In this document: positions 53,045-64,000 of the stretch, in pieces
Layout: each line of letters begins with the position of its first letter
How positions within the stretch are numbered: the stretch's first letter is position 1
Source of the DNA: Brachypterus glaber
Lineage: Eukaryota; Arthropoda; Insecta; Coleoptera; Kateretidae
Assembly: GCA_958510825.1 (NCBI GenBank)
Contig: OY294048.1
Coordinates: 31,585,026 to 31,649,025 of the forward strand
Direction: 5' to 3'
DNA length: 64,000 nucleotides
Translations under genes and position numbers: made by a program
Notes under the pieces: model-generated
What the model was told of the DNA's origin: nothing
What the model saw: only the letters and a program-made list of their open reading frames with translations
Database searches by the model: none

Positions 53045-53748
53045 CAGTGCGGTCCAAAAGTCACCCCCCCCCCCTTTTAACTTTTGAACGATTGAGATAT
53101 CGACTTCAAATTTAGAATTCTTAAATAAGACATCTTAAACTATCTTTTAGCGTATATTTGATATTTTCAGCTCTAAAAATGTGGGCAGGGGGGCATGGGG
53201 GGACATTTTTTTAAATGGAAAGGGGGTCGTGTGATACATCATTTTAAAGCTTATAAAATTCTCTATTTAAAGTAATATTTTTAAATTTTTTAAAAATGTT
53301 TCTTAATGTTTTAATTTTTCATTTTTTTGTGCTAAAACATTCGATTTTTTTATAAATTTTTATTTATGTCAACTAAAATTAGTTTAAAAGTATAATTAAC
53401 ATTTTTTTATGATGAAATTAGGAATTTTTAAAAAATTATTTGTTTTTTTTTTTAGAGGAATTTTGACATTAATACCCATTTTCAACCCCATTTTAAACCC
53501 AAATTTTTTTTTTTAATTTAAAAATATGGAGTTAAATGGAGAATTTTATAAGCGTTAAAATGATGTATTACACGACCACCCTTTCTATTTAAAAAAATGT
53601 GCCCCACTGCCCACATTTTAAGAGCTGAAAGTATTAAATATATGCTAAAAGATAGTTTAAGTTGTCTTATTTAAAAGTTCCAAATTTGAAGTCGATATCT
53701 CAACTGGTTCAAAAGTTAAGAGGGGGGGGTGACTTTTGGACAGCTCTG
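53045..53748. mobile_element. 704-bp foldback, CAGNGCNGTCCAAAAGTC ends (reference copy)
   Basis: Arms of about 240 bp: CAGTGCGGTCCAAAAGTCAC at the left, the complement of 'gtgacttttggacagctctg' at the right. Shared blocks are 'ttgagatatcgacttcaaat', 'aactatcttttagc' and 'gtgatacatcattttaa'. At least four partial copies occur in the window. Confidence 0.85.
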
Positions 53749-53989
53749 TATATTATTCTGTGGGCGCTCAAAAAATGGATAATTCATAAAAGTAATATAT
53801 ATTATAACACATACAGTAAACATTTAATTTAAAATTTATAGCCTTATTACAGTTTGGTAAAAATATTTTATAATTAATTTCCAAGATAGAAAATCGTCTT
53901 GCTTGTCTTTTTTTATTTTTTAATCTGTGCTACCTGCAATTGTCGTATTTGCACGTTATTCTGATTATTTTGTTTTCTCGTTTGGACTT

Positions 53990-54430
53990 TTTACTTTCCC
54001 CAAGGAAAGTCTTGCGTTAGTAAAAAAAAAATGAAAAAAAATGTATTCCTTTTTTTTACGTTTCTGGACGTTTTATATCCAAAAAATATGATTTCCCTGT
54101 CTGTCGGTCGGTCTGTTGGTACGTGTCCGGGAAATTTGTGACCACGATAACTCAAGAACGCTTCGGGCTAAAGACTTTAAATTTGGACCACAGGTGATGA
54201 TCCAAAGTTCTAGGCTGTGATTGTTTTTTGTAAAAATCGGGTTGGGGCAAGGGGGGTAAAATGGGGTAAACACAGTTTTTTTTAAAACATATTTTTTTTT
54301 AATTTATTTTTCGTTTTACGAAAAAAGAAACTTTTTTTGAAAAATTTTTGTTTTTTTTTTTGTTTTTGATTTTAATGAACCTAAGCCTATAGGGGAAAGT
54401 GTTATTTTGTTGGCACCAGTATTTTTTTCC
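53990..54430 (+). repeat. ACTTTCCCCAAGGAAAGT repeat, copy 2
   Basis: Same block order as 23962-24440: palindrome, 'gacgttttatatccaaaaaa', a CTGTCTGTCGGTCGG tract, 'gtgaccacgataactcaaga', 'aaatttggacca', 'ttattttgttggca'. Confidence 0.75.
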
Positions 54431-55490
54431 TATTTAATGAGATCAGATCTTGGATAACAATGTATTTAAAAGTACAATTTTTCTGAAAAAAGTTGATTTT
54501 TACAAAAAAAAAAACAACAATATGCAAAAAATTATATAAAGAAATTCCCAAACACAAATGTTTATAAAAAAAATAATAAATAAAAAAAACTATTAAAAAA
54601 ACACTATAGTTTTAAAGTTTTAACATATTTATCCGCAAAAGTTTTTAATAATACATAGGAAGGCTCAAAAGTGTTCTGGAAAACATACACAAATATACCA
54701 TGCGCAGTAAGGTTGGGTGAAACATATTTATGCCCAGAAGTGTTTAATAATACATACGAATGCGCAGAAGTGAACTATATAAAGAGTTGCTAAAGGTAGG
54801 AACAGGTAAACGAAGTCGAAAATATAAAAGTTTTTAAACAGTTTTACGTTTCAGATATTTTAGATTTATTTTTAATCCAACGTTTGACATTTCTTTAAAA
54901 TAAAAAAAAAATAATACTCTGTAGAATTATGAAATGTTTTTAGTCGTTAAATTATTGGCATGAAGCACAGAAATGCTATGGACTTATTGTTTAGATGGTG
55001 ACCTATTTTTACTCGTCAAAATTTTGGCAGGGATTTAATTGTTTAGTGGTCGTAAGCTTTTTTTTTTGGTAGTCAATTTTTTCGCCAGATGGCGCCAAAT
55101 CAAAGTTCCGCCCGGTCAACATTTTTGTCTTGCGCCAGCCCCGTATCTTACATACGTAAATAATTGTTATACAAGAATGCGAAACTGTAACGACAATTAT
55201 CCGTGGCACGGCAATATGCTCAGCAAGATAATTTAACAGTCAGTAATTTCTATAAAATTTATGAGCCGCCTCAATTTATTAAACGAGATCAAAAATATTT
55301 AATGATTTTAGCGCAGTAGTCGCAAATTATCACACTGTATCATATAAGAAATTGATTGCAAAATTATGTATCCGACAACGCTGGACAACGGAATATATCA
55401 ATGTTGATTTGATCCGAACAAATTTATCGATCGAAAACCATATAAATTAAATTCACTAAACTAAAACATATGCACGAAGAAAAAGCATAT
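54431..55490. other. Spacer
   Basis: A local repeat of 'acatatttatcc' / 'gcagaagtg' words (54620-54780) and a slightly GC-richer patch at 55080-55230. Frames on both strands of that patch overlap and neither has splice or start support. Confidence 0.35.
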
Positions 55491-55494
55491 ATTT

Positions 55495-55800
55495 TAAAGG
55501 GTAGTAGTGAATGTTAGTTTTTCACCCGTTGAGTTGCTTAATATGCATCTTACGATACAAATTCATATAACCAATTTTGTAAAGAAGGATATTTCCAACA
55601 ATTTTTGTTGGGATAATTTTTTACATCGGCACTTAGTGCTACTAAGATTGCCGATGTATTGAAATCTTCGCTGAAAAGTCAAAATCTTTGACCACGTTTT
55701 TTTCACATTTCTCGACGTTTTAGACCATTCTGAGTCGAAATCAGTAAAAAAAAAAATTTGCGTCCGTCTGTCTGTCTGTCTGGGTGTAAACTCCATTTCT
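55495..55800. mobile_element. Truncated GTCCAGTCAAATAAT arm plus CCGTCTGTCTG repeat
   Basis: 55498-55620 matches an inner arm part of the foldback family ('gggtagtagtg', 'tttttcaccc', 'ataaccaattttgtaaag'). 55668-55800 has 'ctcgacgttttagaccattc' and a GTCTGTCTGTCTG tract, like the 23962 family. A further arm remnant ('taataataatcgagtta') is at about 56268. Confidence 0.55.
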
Positions 55801-56390
55801 ACATGAGATATCGACTTGCGGTTTTTTGCATATTGTTTCTTATCGTATTCCGAAGAGCTGATTAGATTTTGGGGGTAAACGGGTAAGGGTAAGGCAATTA
55901 TTATTGTATTTGGTTAATTTAGCACTTATATAAAAGATAATTTTAAATTGGTCAAAAAATGTTATAAACAACGTTTTCCTAAAACTCATTGTTTTTGAGA
56001 TATTCACGTTTAAAGCAGTAAAAGGTTTTTTTAGCATATCTCACATATTTATAACCCGATTTCAAAAAATTATATTTTAAATAAAAGCTCTTTTTAAGCC
56101 CTATAAAAAATGTTATATACAGTTTTTTGTTAGAATATAATGTTTTAAAAATACAAATTTAAAATCAAACAAAACACCTAGTTTGAAATTTGCAAACTAG
56201 ATGGCTCTAGTGTACAATAATGCCGATGTTTTGACAGGGTGCTTGCAACGTTTCATCTAGTTTAATATATTAATAATAATCGAGTTAGTTCAAAAATAGC
56301 CATGTATATTATCCATGGTAACAGGTATACTATTATATCGTATTCTATTAGAATTTCTGAACATTAGATAAAATGGCTTGTTTTTTCTGA
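55801..56390. other. Spacer
   Basis: No supported feature besides the remnant noted at 56268. Confidence 0.35.
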
Positions 56391-56393
56391 CCA

Positions 56394-56615
56394 TACACTG
56401 ATAAAACAGTTTACTTGTATCAACTAAATATTTGGTTGGATATGGCCAATTAAATTATTTGGTTGTGACAAATAAATTTTATTTCTGTCAAATAAACCAT
56501 TTTGTACCCATTAATAAATTATTTTAAAATTTAAATATTTGTTTACATGAACTAAATATTTATTTGACTCAAATAAAATTGGTTACAACCAAATAATTTA
56601 ATTTTTATCAGTGTA
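56394..56615 (+). mobile_element. 218-bp CACTGATAAAA MITE, TA site
   Basis: Element 56396-56613, TA on both sides, uninterrupted; the best template for recognising insertions in the copy at 8464-9053. Confidence 0.87.
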
Positions 56616-56655
56616 CTATTACGATGAAATCGTCGCCATATTGAGTGAATCTATT

Positions 56656-57336
56656 TAGTCCAGTCAACTAACGAGGAATTCGTATGTTGAAATTGCAATA
56701 AATTCACAAGGGCTGATATTTTAAAGGTTAGTAATGGTAACAGAACACTTTTATTAGTTTTTCACCGGTAGATTTGCGATGATGTTGATGTTGGCGGTGA
56801 AATCGGTTTTTCCATTTTTGAGGAAAATTATTCATCGGAGAATAAAAATGGTTATGAGGAAACATGTAGCTCTTGAAATTGTCTATAAGTCTTATATATT
56901 ACGAATTTTGGTACGGTTACAGAGGGCAAGTTGCACCCTCTGCAACAGTACCAAGAAACCTACGAAAATTTATAATAATATTATATGATACTTATAGAGA
57001 ATTTCAAGAGCTACAAGTTTGCTCATGAAAACTTTTATCCTCCGATGAGTAGTTAAGCTAAAAAATCGAAAAAAACAATTTTACCTCAAACATGGCTATT
57101 TTTTAACTCGATTGTTATTATTATAATAAAAACATTATTTTTACAAAAATTGTTGTAAATTTGCTCCTTAACAAAAATAAATAGCATCCACCACTAAAAT
57201 TCAAGATAGCGGAAACCCCTTACGCAAATCACCCGGTGAAAAACAAACGAGTGTTCTGTTACCATCTTCTAATTCCCTTTAGAATATCAGCCCGTGTGCA
57301 TTTATTGAAATTTAGATATATTATTTGACTGGACTA
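56656..57336. mobile_element. GTCCAGTCAAATAAT foldback, copy 3, TA site
   Basis: Element 56658-57334 with TA at both ends. Shares 'gtttttcaccgg' and 'ttatagagaatttcaagagc' with copies at 39820 and 44168. One arm end is partly deleted near 56780. Confidence 0.83.
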
Positions 57337-57898
57337 AGTGTAAATACTTGGATATCAGCAAAACGTGCTTTCTCGAAGAAAATAATAAAAATAATATATT
57401 TTTAAATTCTCAGTATACTTGAAATATAACTTGTATATTTGATTTGAAAGGGGACAAAGGTGTCTTATTTAATGATCATAATACGATATAGTTTATGAAA
57501 GTAAATGCCTATGTTTATACTCGCTAGTAGAAATTTTAGATTTAAATATCATTTTCTTGTTTAAGACAAAAAAAGTGGGGCTGCAAACAAAACAACTCTT
57601 TTCCCAACAAATAAATTTAAAAAAGGAGAAAGAAGTGACAAAACATTTTTCAGAAAAAAAAATAAAAACTACTCCACTCATGAAACGCTTCGTTACAATG
57701 AGACTAACCCCTCTAAAATTACGTAACGCTAACAGCCAAGACCCCCTTTAAAAAATGGGCGACAAAATTAACAACTATATGATGCTCTTTTTTGAATAAA
57801 ATCTACCCAAGGCAATAGTTTTACGATAGAAAGGTTTTAATCTAAAAATTATCCCAATTTGTGGAAACATTTGGACATTTTAAGTGTTTTTATACGCG
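57337..57898. other. Spacer
   Basis: No supported feature. Confidence 0.35.
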
Positions 57899-59279
57899 GT
57901 GTATTTGAAATATGGCCCAAAATTTTAAGGGGAGATTCTACATAATAAAATATGGAAAAAAGTTCTTATAAACATGTGCCTAAAAATGCGTCGTAAGAGA
58001 GGTACACCCCTTTAAATGGGGCTAAAAAAATTTGGTTTTTATTTAATAAGTCAGGAACGCTTTGAGATATAGCAGCGAGGTTTTAAACGGGAACTAATCT
58101 TAATAAGGCCCATCTTCGTATGTTATTTTCATGTACTTATTTTTACTAGGGGTGTGCGAAACGGGGTGGGGGTCTTTTCAGTTTTTAATCCCATACTTTT
58201 TTCTGTGTAACTTTTTTGTAATTATATTTTTGGAATATGACTTTCTACCATGTCAAAGTACATAAAAAGGTACTCTTGTTGTAATACTGTAGGATTAACC
58301 GTTTCCCAGAAAAATTCATTTCACGGTTCGAGGATAAAAAATTAAATACTAAAATATTGAAAGCCAAAATTTTAATAATGCAGGGTTATTCTATATCAAA
58401 AACTAAGAAAAAAAGTGTCTATACATGTAGGTAGATTAATTTATTTTAAAGCTACTATGGCCCTTAAAAAATGGTGCATTTTTAGGAGACCATAGCTCCC
58501 TTAGGATTTATTTTTGGAAGTACCTGTATATGAGGTTTTGTTCTTAGTTTTTGATGTACATTCCCCCCGAATTATTGAGATTTTGGTTTTCAACATTTTA
58601 GTTTTAAGCTTTCGTCCTCGAACATTTAAATGAATTTTTCTCGAAAACGGTTAATCCTAGAGTATTACAACGAGAGTACCTTTTTTTATGTATTTTGACC
58701 TAATAAATCATATTTTAAAAAATCAAACTTTTAGTCATCATTCACTTTATTAATAATTTTATGGTTATTTTTGACCTTTTATGGATATAGTATTTTTATA
58801 TATTTTTGGCTAGTCTGACGATGATAATCGAAACCGGTAACTAACCTAAATTATTAATAAAGTAAATGATGACTAAAAGTTTGATTTTTTAAAATAATAT
58901 CTCTTCACTATAAGTATACGTACGTTAAATTATGGATCTCAATATTTTTGATTTTCGCAATTGGGTAATAAATCATATTCCAAAAATAAAATTACAAAAA
59001 ATTTACACAGAAAAAAGTTTGAGACAAAAAACTGATAAGCCCTGGTTAAAATAAGTAAATGAAAAACACACATGAAGATGAGCCTTATTAAGATTAGTTT
59101 ACGTGCAAAACCTCGTTTCTATATCTCAAATGGTTCCCGAATTATTAAATAAAAACCTAATTTTTTAGCCACTTTCAAAGGGGCTTAGTTCTATTTAGGA
59201 CATGTTTATAGAAACTTTTTTGTCATATTTTATGATGTAGAATCACCCCTTAAAACATTGGACCCTATTTCAAATACAT
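57899..59279. mobile_element. 1.38-kb foldback, GTATTTGAAATAKGGYCC ends
   Basis: Long arms: 'gtatttgaaatatggccc', 'ggagattctacataataaa' and 'aatcttaataaggcccatctt' pair with the right half down to 'gaccctatttcaaatac'. The middle contains a separate hairpin insertion (58713-58894). No coding frame. Confidence 0.8.
58713..58894. mobile_element. 182-bp hairpin nested in the foldback
   Basis: 'ttttaaaaaatcaaactttt', 'agtcatcattcactttatta' and 'ataattt' pair with the right arm to 'agtttgattttttaaaa'. The loop has 'ctgacgatgataatcgaaac', resembling the Penelope-type CTGATGA...GAAAC word. Confidence 0.7.
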
Positions 59280-60055
59280 CATGAGTTTTTTGTGGCCAGC
59301 AGACCTTAGGTAGACGTTTTGCCGCCCTAATTTTAATACAAATTTATTTATTTTTATTTATTTGTTTATACTCTTTAGGGACCCAATTAATTAGGTGTTT
59401 TATACCACGGAGTGTTATCATTTACAATAAATTTCAGTGATTCACATCTTTTAGCCATTCCTTACTTCATCCAGTGTTCAATGTTTTATACCTCATTCCT
59501 GCACATTCTTCATAAAATGCATAAACATAAGCTCAATAAATTATTAATAATACTGTAAACCATAATTTAGATAAAAAATAATTTTGACCAAATAGGTATT
59601 TATTTTGACATTGTTTATTATTTCAGAATGTATATTTGCGGCATTCCCTTTTATTCCAAGAATCATCTTTTATTTAAATCATAAATGTGACATTTTAGAT
59701 AAGCCTTTCAACTTAAATAGCGTTTCTCTACAACTTTTACTTTAAACATTTAACTTTAAATGATAAAATCTTCAGTAACAAAAATAGTTATGAGTAATAT
59801 TTAGTTAATTTCGTTATACATAAAATATTTTGAAAAGGCAGTAAACCTTAATAGTCATTTTAGTAGAAATCAACTTTCAAAAACGCTATAAACAGAGATT
59901 TTGCATTTGCATTTATTTTCAACTGTAGGTGTATGATTTTAATAATAGAAATTAAAAAAATAAAAATCAAGTTTTATTATTAAACAGTTGAACAAAAAAA
60001 ACATTTACATTAATGTTTATTATAAATACACCTACATTCAAAACTAAACCAGTTT
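59280..60055. other. Spacer
   Basis: 'aatttatttatttttattta' (59341-59360) followed by 'actctttagggaccc' may be the tail end of a short - strand LINE 3' fragment. Nothing else. Confidence 0.35.
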
Positions 60056-60058
60056 TTC

Positions 60059-60540
60059 TACACTCAGAGAAAAATCGTTGTAAAATCAAACAAAAGTCAC
60101 ACGATTTAAAAGAAAACCAATATGTTTTTGCTCCGACAGTGTTTTTTGTTAATTCAAAAAGATATTTTTTAATTTTATAAGCCATTGTAAAAATAAAAAT
60201 ATTCATTGTAATTTGAAAAATGTTTCCTTTTAAATCATTTGTAAACTAGAAATGATTTGAACACAAAAACTGGTTATTTTAAAAAGAATTCTTTTAATAT
60301 ATTGATATTTTTTAACAATTTAAAGGAAAATATTATAATTTTATTAAGAAAACATTAAAATAAGAAAGTAAGAGACAATACTTTTACTTTAAAGTGAAAA
60401 ACGTTTTGTTGTAAAAATAATTTTTTTTAATTAATATTATTCATAATTAAAAGTTTTTACTTTTAATATTTTAAAAGGCATTTTTTTTAAATTAAAATAA
60501 TTTCTTATTGATTTTACAAGACGAGATTTTTCTGAGTATA
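60059..60540. mobile_element. 478-bp MITE, CACTCAGAGAAAAATCG ends, TA site
   Basis: Left CACTCAGAGAAAAATCG and 'ttgtaaaatc'; right 'gattttacaa' and 'gagatttttctgag'. TA is adjacent. The interior is A/T-rich with no transposase. Confidence 0.75.
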
Positions 60541-61240
60541 CATAAAAAAAACACAAGGATTGTAATTGATTTGCCCGCCTTCGATCGGAAAACAGTTTTT
60601 TCTTCGACTAAATCGGTAGCTTCATAAAAGTTTAAAAAAAAATGTAATTAAAAGAGCTACAAAGTTTTTCACCGCAGGTAAAATGAAGCTTTATTTAAGC
60701 TGAATTTGCTATACCAGAAATTTTTAATATTAAAATAGTCTAGCCTTGTACATAAAAATTGCAGGCGGTAGTTTCCTTTATTAATTTTTTTTATTTTCTA
60801 AAACCAATATAAAACAAAAAAAAAAATAAAAAAAAAACTTTATTTGTTGTAAGAAAAGTATATTTTACAATACAAATGTAATAAAATAATATATTTTATC
60901 CAATACATACAGATAATAAGACAATTACCAGCTTTATTTTAAATAGATAAACTCAATAAGACCCCCGCGTGGCTTTTACGTTATTGAGTGGATAATTATT
61001 TATTTTACCCACTCAACTGTCACTTGTCAAATTATTTTCTTGTAAATATCATTAAAAATTTTAATAAAAATATGAATTCCTAAGCTATTTATTGGATAAA
61101 ACCTTGTATGGCACTCATGGGTAAACCGATATTGCCCTCTCGAAAATTTAGGTTAATTTTCTCATGGGCAATATCGTACTTTACTCACTAGTACCATAAA
61201 TAACTAATAATAATATATCTAAATAAATAAAGAAGTTAAA
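60541..61240. other. Spacer with small inverted repeats
   Basis: 'gatattgccctctcgaaaat' and 'attttctcatgggcaatatc' (61128-61170) pair, and 'gagtggataattatt' echoes near 60988-61020. No gene. Confidence 0.4.
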
Positions 61241-61244
61241 AACA

Positions 61245-61500
61245 AAGTTTAAAAAGTCTCAACAGTCTCAAAATTTTCACATTCCCCTAGTTCCTGAGGC
61301 ACCATCTTCTGCAGGAACTCCTCTGCGCTGTAAAAGGCCTGAGAAATTAGCCATTTTTTAATCCAGGTTTTAAATGGGTTTAAAGGCAAATGTTTGTTTT
61401 TAACCTCGTACTATTCTACTTAATTAAGCATCCCCTAAGTCCAGGACTTGTGTGGGCTAGTAATCTTTAATATTTTTTGGTAAATGATTGTAATAGGCAA
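61245..61500 (-). pseudogene. LINE ORF2 C-terminal fragment, split by a SINE
   Basis: On the - strand, FVPYGIAYYNHLPKNIKD (about 61521-61468) and then LPLNPFKTWIKKW, AFYSAEEFLQKMVPQ and a stop near 61254 read as the end of a LINE reverse-transcriptase ORF ('YNxLPxxI...FKxxLKxWL...FYSxxEF'). The two parts are separated by a truncated SINE (61398-61462). The element family may be the same as the fragment at 61722-62300. Identification rests on the general style of LINE C-termini. Confidence 0.5.
61398..61462 (-). mobile_element. tRNA-derived SINE, copy 3 (truncated)
   Basis: 'taacctcgtactattctact', 'gcatcccctaagtccagg' and 'acttgtgtgggctagta' match the 3' half of the SINE at 34916-35128. The tRNA head is missing. 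Confidence 0.75.
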
Positions 61501-61507
61501 TGCCATA

Positions 61508-61539
61508 TGGCACAAACTACTATGTAGTAGTTTGTGCCA
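61508..61539. repeat. Palindrome TGGCACAAACTACTA
   Basis: 15-bp perfect arms with a 2-nt centre, inside the decayed LINE fragment. It may come from a small inverted duplication. Confidence 0.6.
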
Positions 61540-61721
61540 TTTCTACTGGAGCGAAGCCTCAGAAATTTAATTCTTCTTATTTTGAGTGGTAGTGCCGTAA
61601 TTATGACAGGTACTATTTATGTTGTATAAGTGAATATTTTATGTATATACATTAAACATTGTACGATATATAGTAATGGCAAAATTAAAACTTTATATTC
61701 AATAAATTTGCTTTTGACATT

Positions 61722-62300
61722 TATTTATTTATTTATTTATTTATATACGGGACTACCCCATTACAGTTTACAATTCTATTATAATTATAATTAACAATTA
61801 TCAATTATAACTAAATATTATAAAGTTTATTAAATTATTAAAATAACCTAGGCAAAATTAAATTCTTAAAGCTATTCAGAGAATGTCTAAATACATCAAT
61901 GTGGCAATCGTTTAAATACTTAAGAGCTAGATTTAAAGCAGTTTTTGAACTGTAATTTGTGCGTTTCATATCAATATAAAACGTTACAGAATTAGGGACA
62001 CTAAACTTTATTAAATTAAATAAATCAGGGCTATCCAACAATCCATTGACCAATTTATAAATGAAGCACAAGTGCGATAACGTTCTTCTCGATTGTAAGG
62101 TCTTTAAATTGGTTTGGACATCATCCTGATAGCCTATCCTACTATGATGCGCATGACTTTTCTTTGAAGTCCTATATTCTTGACATACAAGAGGGAGGCA
62201 TGACCCCAGCTTATCAGACCATATGCCATATGAACTGAAAAGAGCGCATGATATGCTGTTAAAAGTATATTTAAACTTACTGTATCAGAAATATATTATA
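61722..62300 (-). mobile_element. 5'-truncated LINE, 3' end with AAAT tail
   Basis: The tail is (TTTA)n at 61722-61744. Going leftward on the - strand, the C-terminal part of a reverse-transcriptase ORF is readable. It starts with YHALFSSYGIWSDKLGS, continues through 'IGYQDDVQTNLKTL', then CFIYKLVNGLLDSPDLFNLI and KRTNYSSKTALNLALKYLN, ending NSFKNLILPRLF at 61838. The order matches jockey/CR1-like LINE C-termini. Inserted stops and frameshifts around 62080-62200 show decay. Confidence 0.72.
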
Positions 62301-62391
62301 TATTATAAGTTAAACTTTAATTCGTGACAATTTCCGCTGTGGCCAAATTGGTGCAGTCCGTGCCCGCTTAAAAATGACGATTATCCTTTGA

Positions 62392-63248
62392 TTACACTAC
62401 CCGACATTATTTATATACTATTGATGAGATATATAGGGTCTAGAAGTATTTTTTCTCCTGATTTCAAATCCGTTTTTAGAATTCTTCCATCAAGTCACAA
62501 TTTTGATATACAGGGTGTTTTATAATAAAAATAGGCATTTTTTTGAACGTCGGGAGATTTCACATTTATGAATATTTTTTTTTCAAATTTGGTACACTTG
62601 TAAAACATTTGTGTGCTTTTCGAATATTTTAAAAAAAATTTAAATATCCATTGTCATTTGTTTTTTATAATAAAAAGAAAAAGTTTTTTCGTTGCCAAAA
62701 TTTCAAAAGATGGAATTTTTCGATGTAACTAACAAAAAAACACTGTATTTATATGGCTTCAATTTGGACTTTTTGCAAATTGCGGTTAAAATAGCTGACA
62801 TAACGGACTTAAAATTAATATTGCGCCGCTTCCAGAAGGTCCTTCAAAAAAAAAATTGAAATCGAAATGAAGCCAGATAAATACAGAGTGTTGTTTTCAT
62901 AATTACATCGAAAAATTCCATCTTTTGAAATTTTAGCAACGAAAAAACTTTTTCTTTTTATTATAAAAAACAAATGACAATCGATATTTAAAAAAAAAAT
63001 AAAATATTCGAAAAGCACACAAATTTTTAACAAGTGTACCAAATTTGAAAAAAAAATATTTATAAATGTAAAATCCCCCGACATTTAAAAAAATGCCTTT
63101 TTTATTATAAAACGGCCTGTATATCAAAACTGTGACGTGATAGAAAAATTCTGAAAACGGATATGAAATCAGGGGAAAAAACACTTCTAGACCCAATATA
63201 TATCATAAATAGTATATTTCAAAAGTTTAAAATTGTCGGGTAGTGTTA
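62392..63248. mobile_element. 851-bp foldback, CACTACCCGACA ends, TTA duplication (CACTA-like)
   Basis: Element 62395-63245 starts CACTACCCGAC and ends GTCGGGTAGTG, flanked by TTA on both sides. Arms of about 425 bp pair along their length, including 'ctagaagtattttttctcc', 'tttgatatacagg' and 'aaagatggaatttttcgatg'. CACTA ends with a 3-bp duplication fit the CACTA/EnSpm superfamily. However, an inner pair 'tacagggtgttttataata' at 62511/63123 has the form of a separate foldback end, so it may be composite. Confidence 0.6.
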
Positions 63249-63698
63249 TTTCCTAATGAACATTTAAGATTCCAATTTACGAATTAATTAATTAATAAGT
63301 ATTTATGGCACATTTTAATTTATATTTCTAGGTACAAAAAGTCCAAACAGCTTTCATAAAATCGATCGGTATATTTCAATTTATAAATTATATCGGTGTG
63401 ATTTATCTTTTAATACAATATACTCGGGTGCAAAGAAACCGAGCTACCTAAAAAGTCGTCATTTATAAAATTCATATTTTTAAAACTACTTAATGGATTT
63501 GACTTATTTTGTTTTTTTTTTAATTTGTAAAGTTGCTATATTTTTGTTTTAATTTAGAATTATTAAAGTAAGCATATTTGTGACAATAGCAACAAAAAAT
63601 GTAAGTATGTTTTTTTTTCCTATTTCGATGGTTTGCATTCTCCGCCACTAAATATTTTTTTGAAATTGTTAAAAATTTTATTTTCACAATAGTTATAA

Positions 63699-63703
<5 letters not shown>
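63249..63703. other. AT-rich spacer
   Basis: No supported feature. Confidence 0.35.

Positions 63704-63774
<71 letters not shown>
63704..63774. repeat. (TA)n microsatellite
   Basis: About 35 AT units. Confidence 0.95.
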
Positions 63775-63777
<3 letters not shown>

Positions 63778-64000
63778 CTCTTTTGGTTAAGGAGATATCA
63801 GGATTTTTCTGAAAAGAACTTAAAATTATCTTTTTATTATTTATTTATCAAAGATCCTTGGCCCTATGATGTTACATAAGCGATCCTTTTTTATGAATTT
63901 ATAATTGAGCAATTATATTTTATTGAGAAAATTCCAGAAAATCTCGACGTGAAAATTTGTGGTAAAAAAGCGACAACGCCAAGCCCCTGGTTGAAGTTAC
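63775..64000. other. Window end, nothing recognised
   Basis: AT-rich, no supported feature. Confidence 0.3.

Noticed and set aside
55009..55236. Opposing frames of 65-66 residues
   Set aside because: Mutually overlapping and without supporting signals.

Overview
The window is AT-rich, intron-sparse, repeat-dominated nuclear DNA of the kind found in a large insect (or other arthropod) genome. The evidence is dozens of short inverted-repeat elements, fragments of insect-type LINEs, a Penelope-like retroelement with a GIY-YIG domain, tRNA-derived SINEs, many A/T microsatellites, spliceosomal-type splice sites and a 200-N scaffold gap (24559-24758). Nothing prokaryotic, organellar or viral is recognisable. 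I cannot name the order or species from sequence alone.

Host genes are scarce. The best candidate is on the + strand. A short GC-rich exon (34206-34342) ends in a strong GTAAGT donor. A second exon (41997-42109) has a textbook polypyrimidine tract and acceptor and a GTAAGA donor. Their reading frames join in phase across a 7.65 kb intron filled with transposons. A further GC-rich exon-like block lies at 42395-42600. A second, weaker candidate is a two-exon reading frame on the - strand (14058-13612) with a 69-nt intron. None of these proteins is recognised.

Layout. 0-5 kb: a structured hairpin element, a MITE, degenerate tandem repeats, an 80-bp hAT-type hairpin and a 5'-truncated LINE reverse transcriptase (2826-3821). 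5-12 kb: Penelope-like tandem repeats, hAT MITEs, a CCCAGCAAAC-ended composite element and nested CACTGATAAAA MITEs. 12-18 kb: mostly featureless DNA with one SINE and the - strand gene candidate. 18-24 kb: a Transib-like foldback element, a Mutator-like element with a nested TA-flanked foldback, and a duplicated segment. 24-31 kb: the gap, a 1.3 kb foldback and a 729-bp minisatellite of 9-bp units. 31-43 kb: a tandem repeat, a second copy of the structured hairpin, a SINE, foldbacks and the candidate gene exons. 43-51 kb: a three-unit array of the structured hairpins, foldbacks, the Penelope-like GIY-YIG fragment and a near-identical 942-bp tandem duplication. 51-64 kb: long foldback elements and two LINE 3' fragments, one split by a SINE.

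The most unusual signal is a family of nested hairpins (33-136, 33421-33494 inverted, and 43597-44130). Their stems are repeatedly interrupted by the same symmetric CGAG/CGAG block, which would form tandem G.A mismatches, and stem bases change in compensating pairs between copies. I do not recognise this element.
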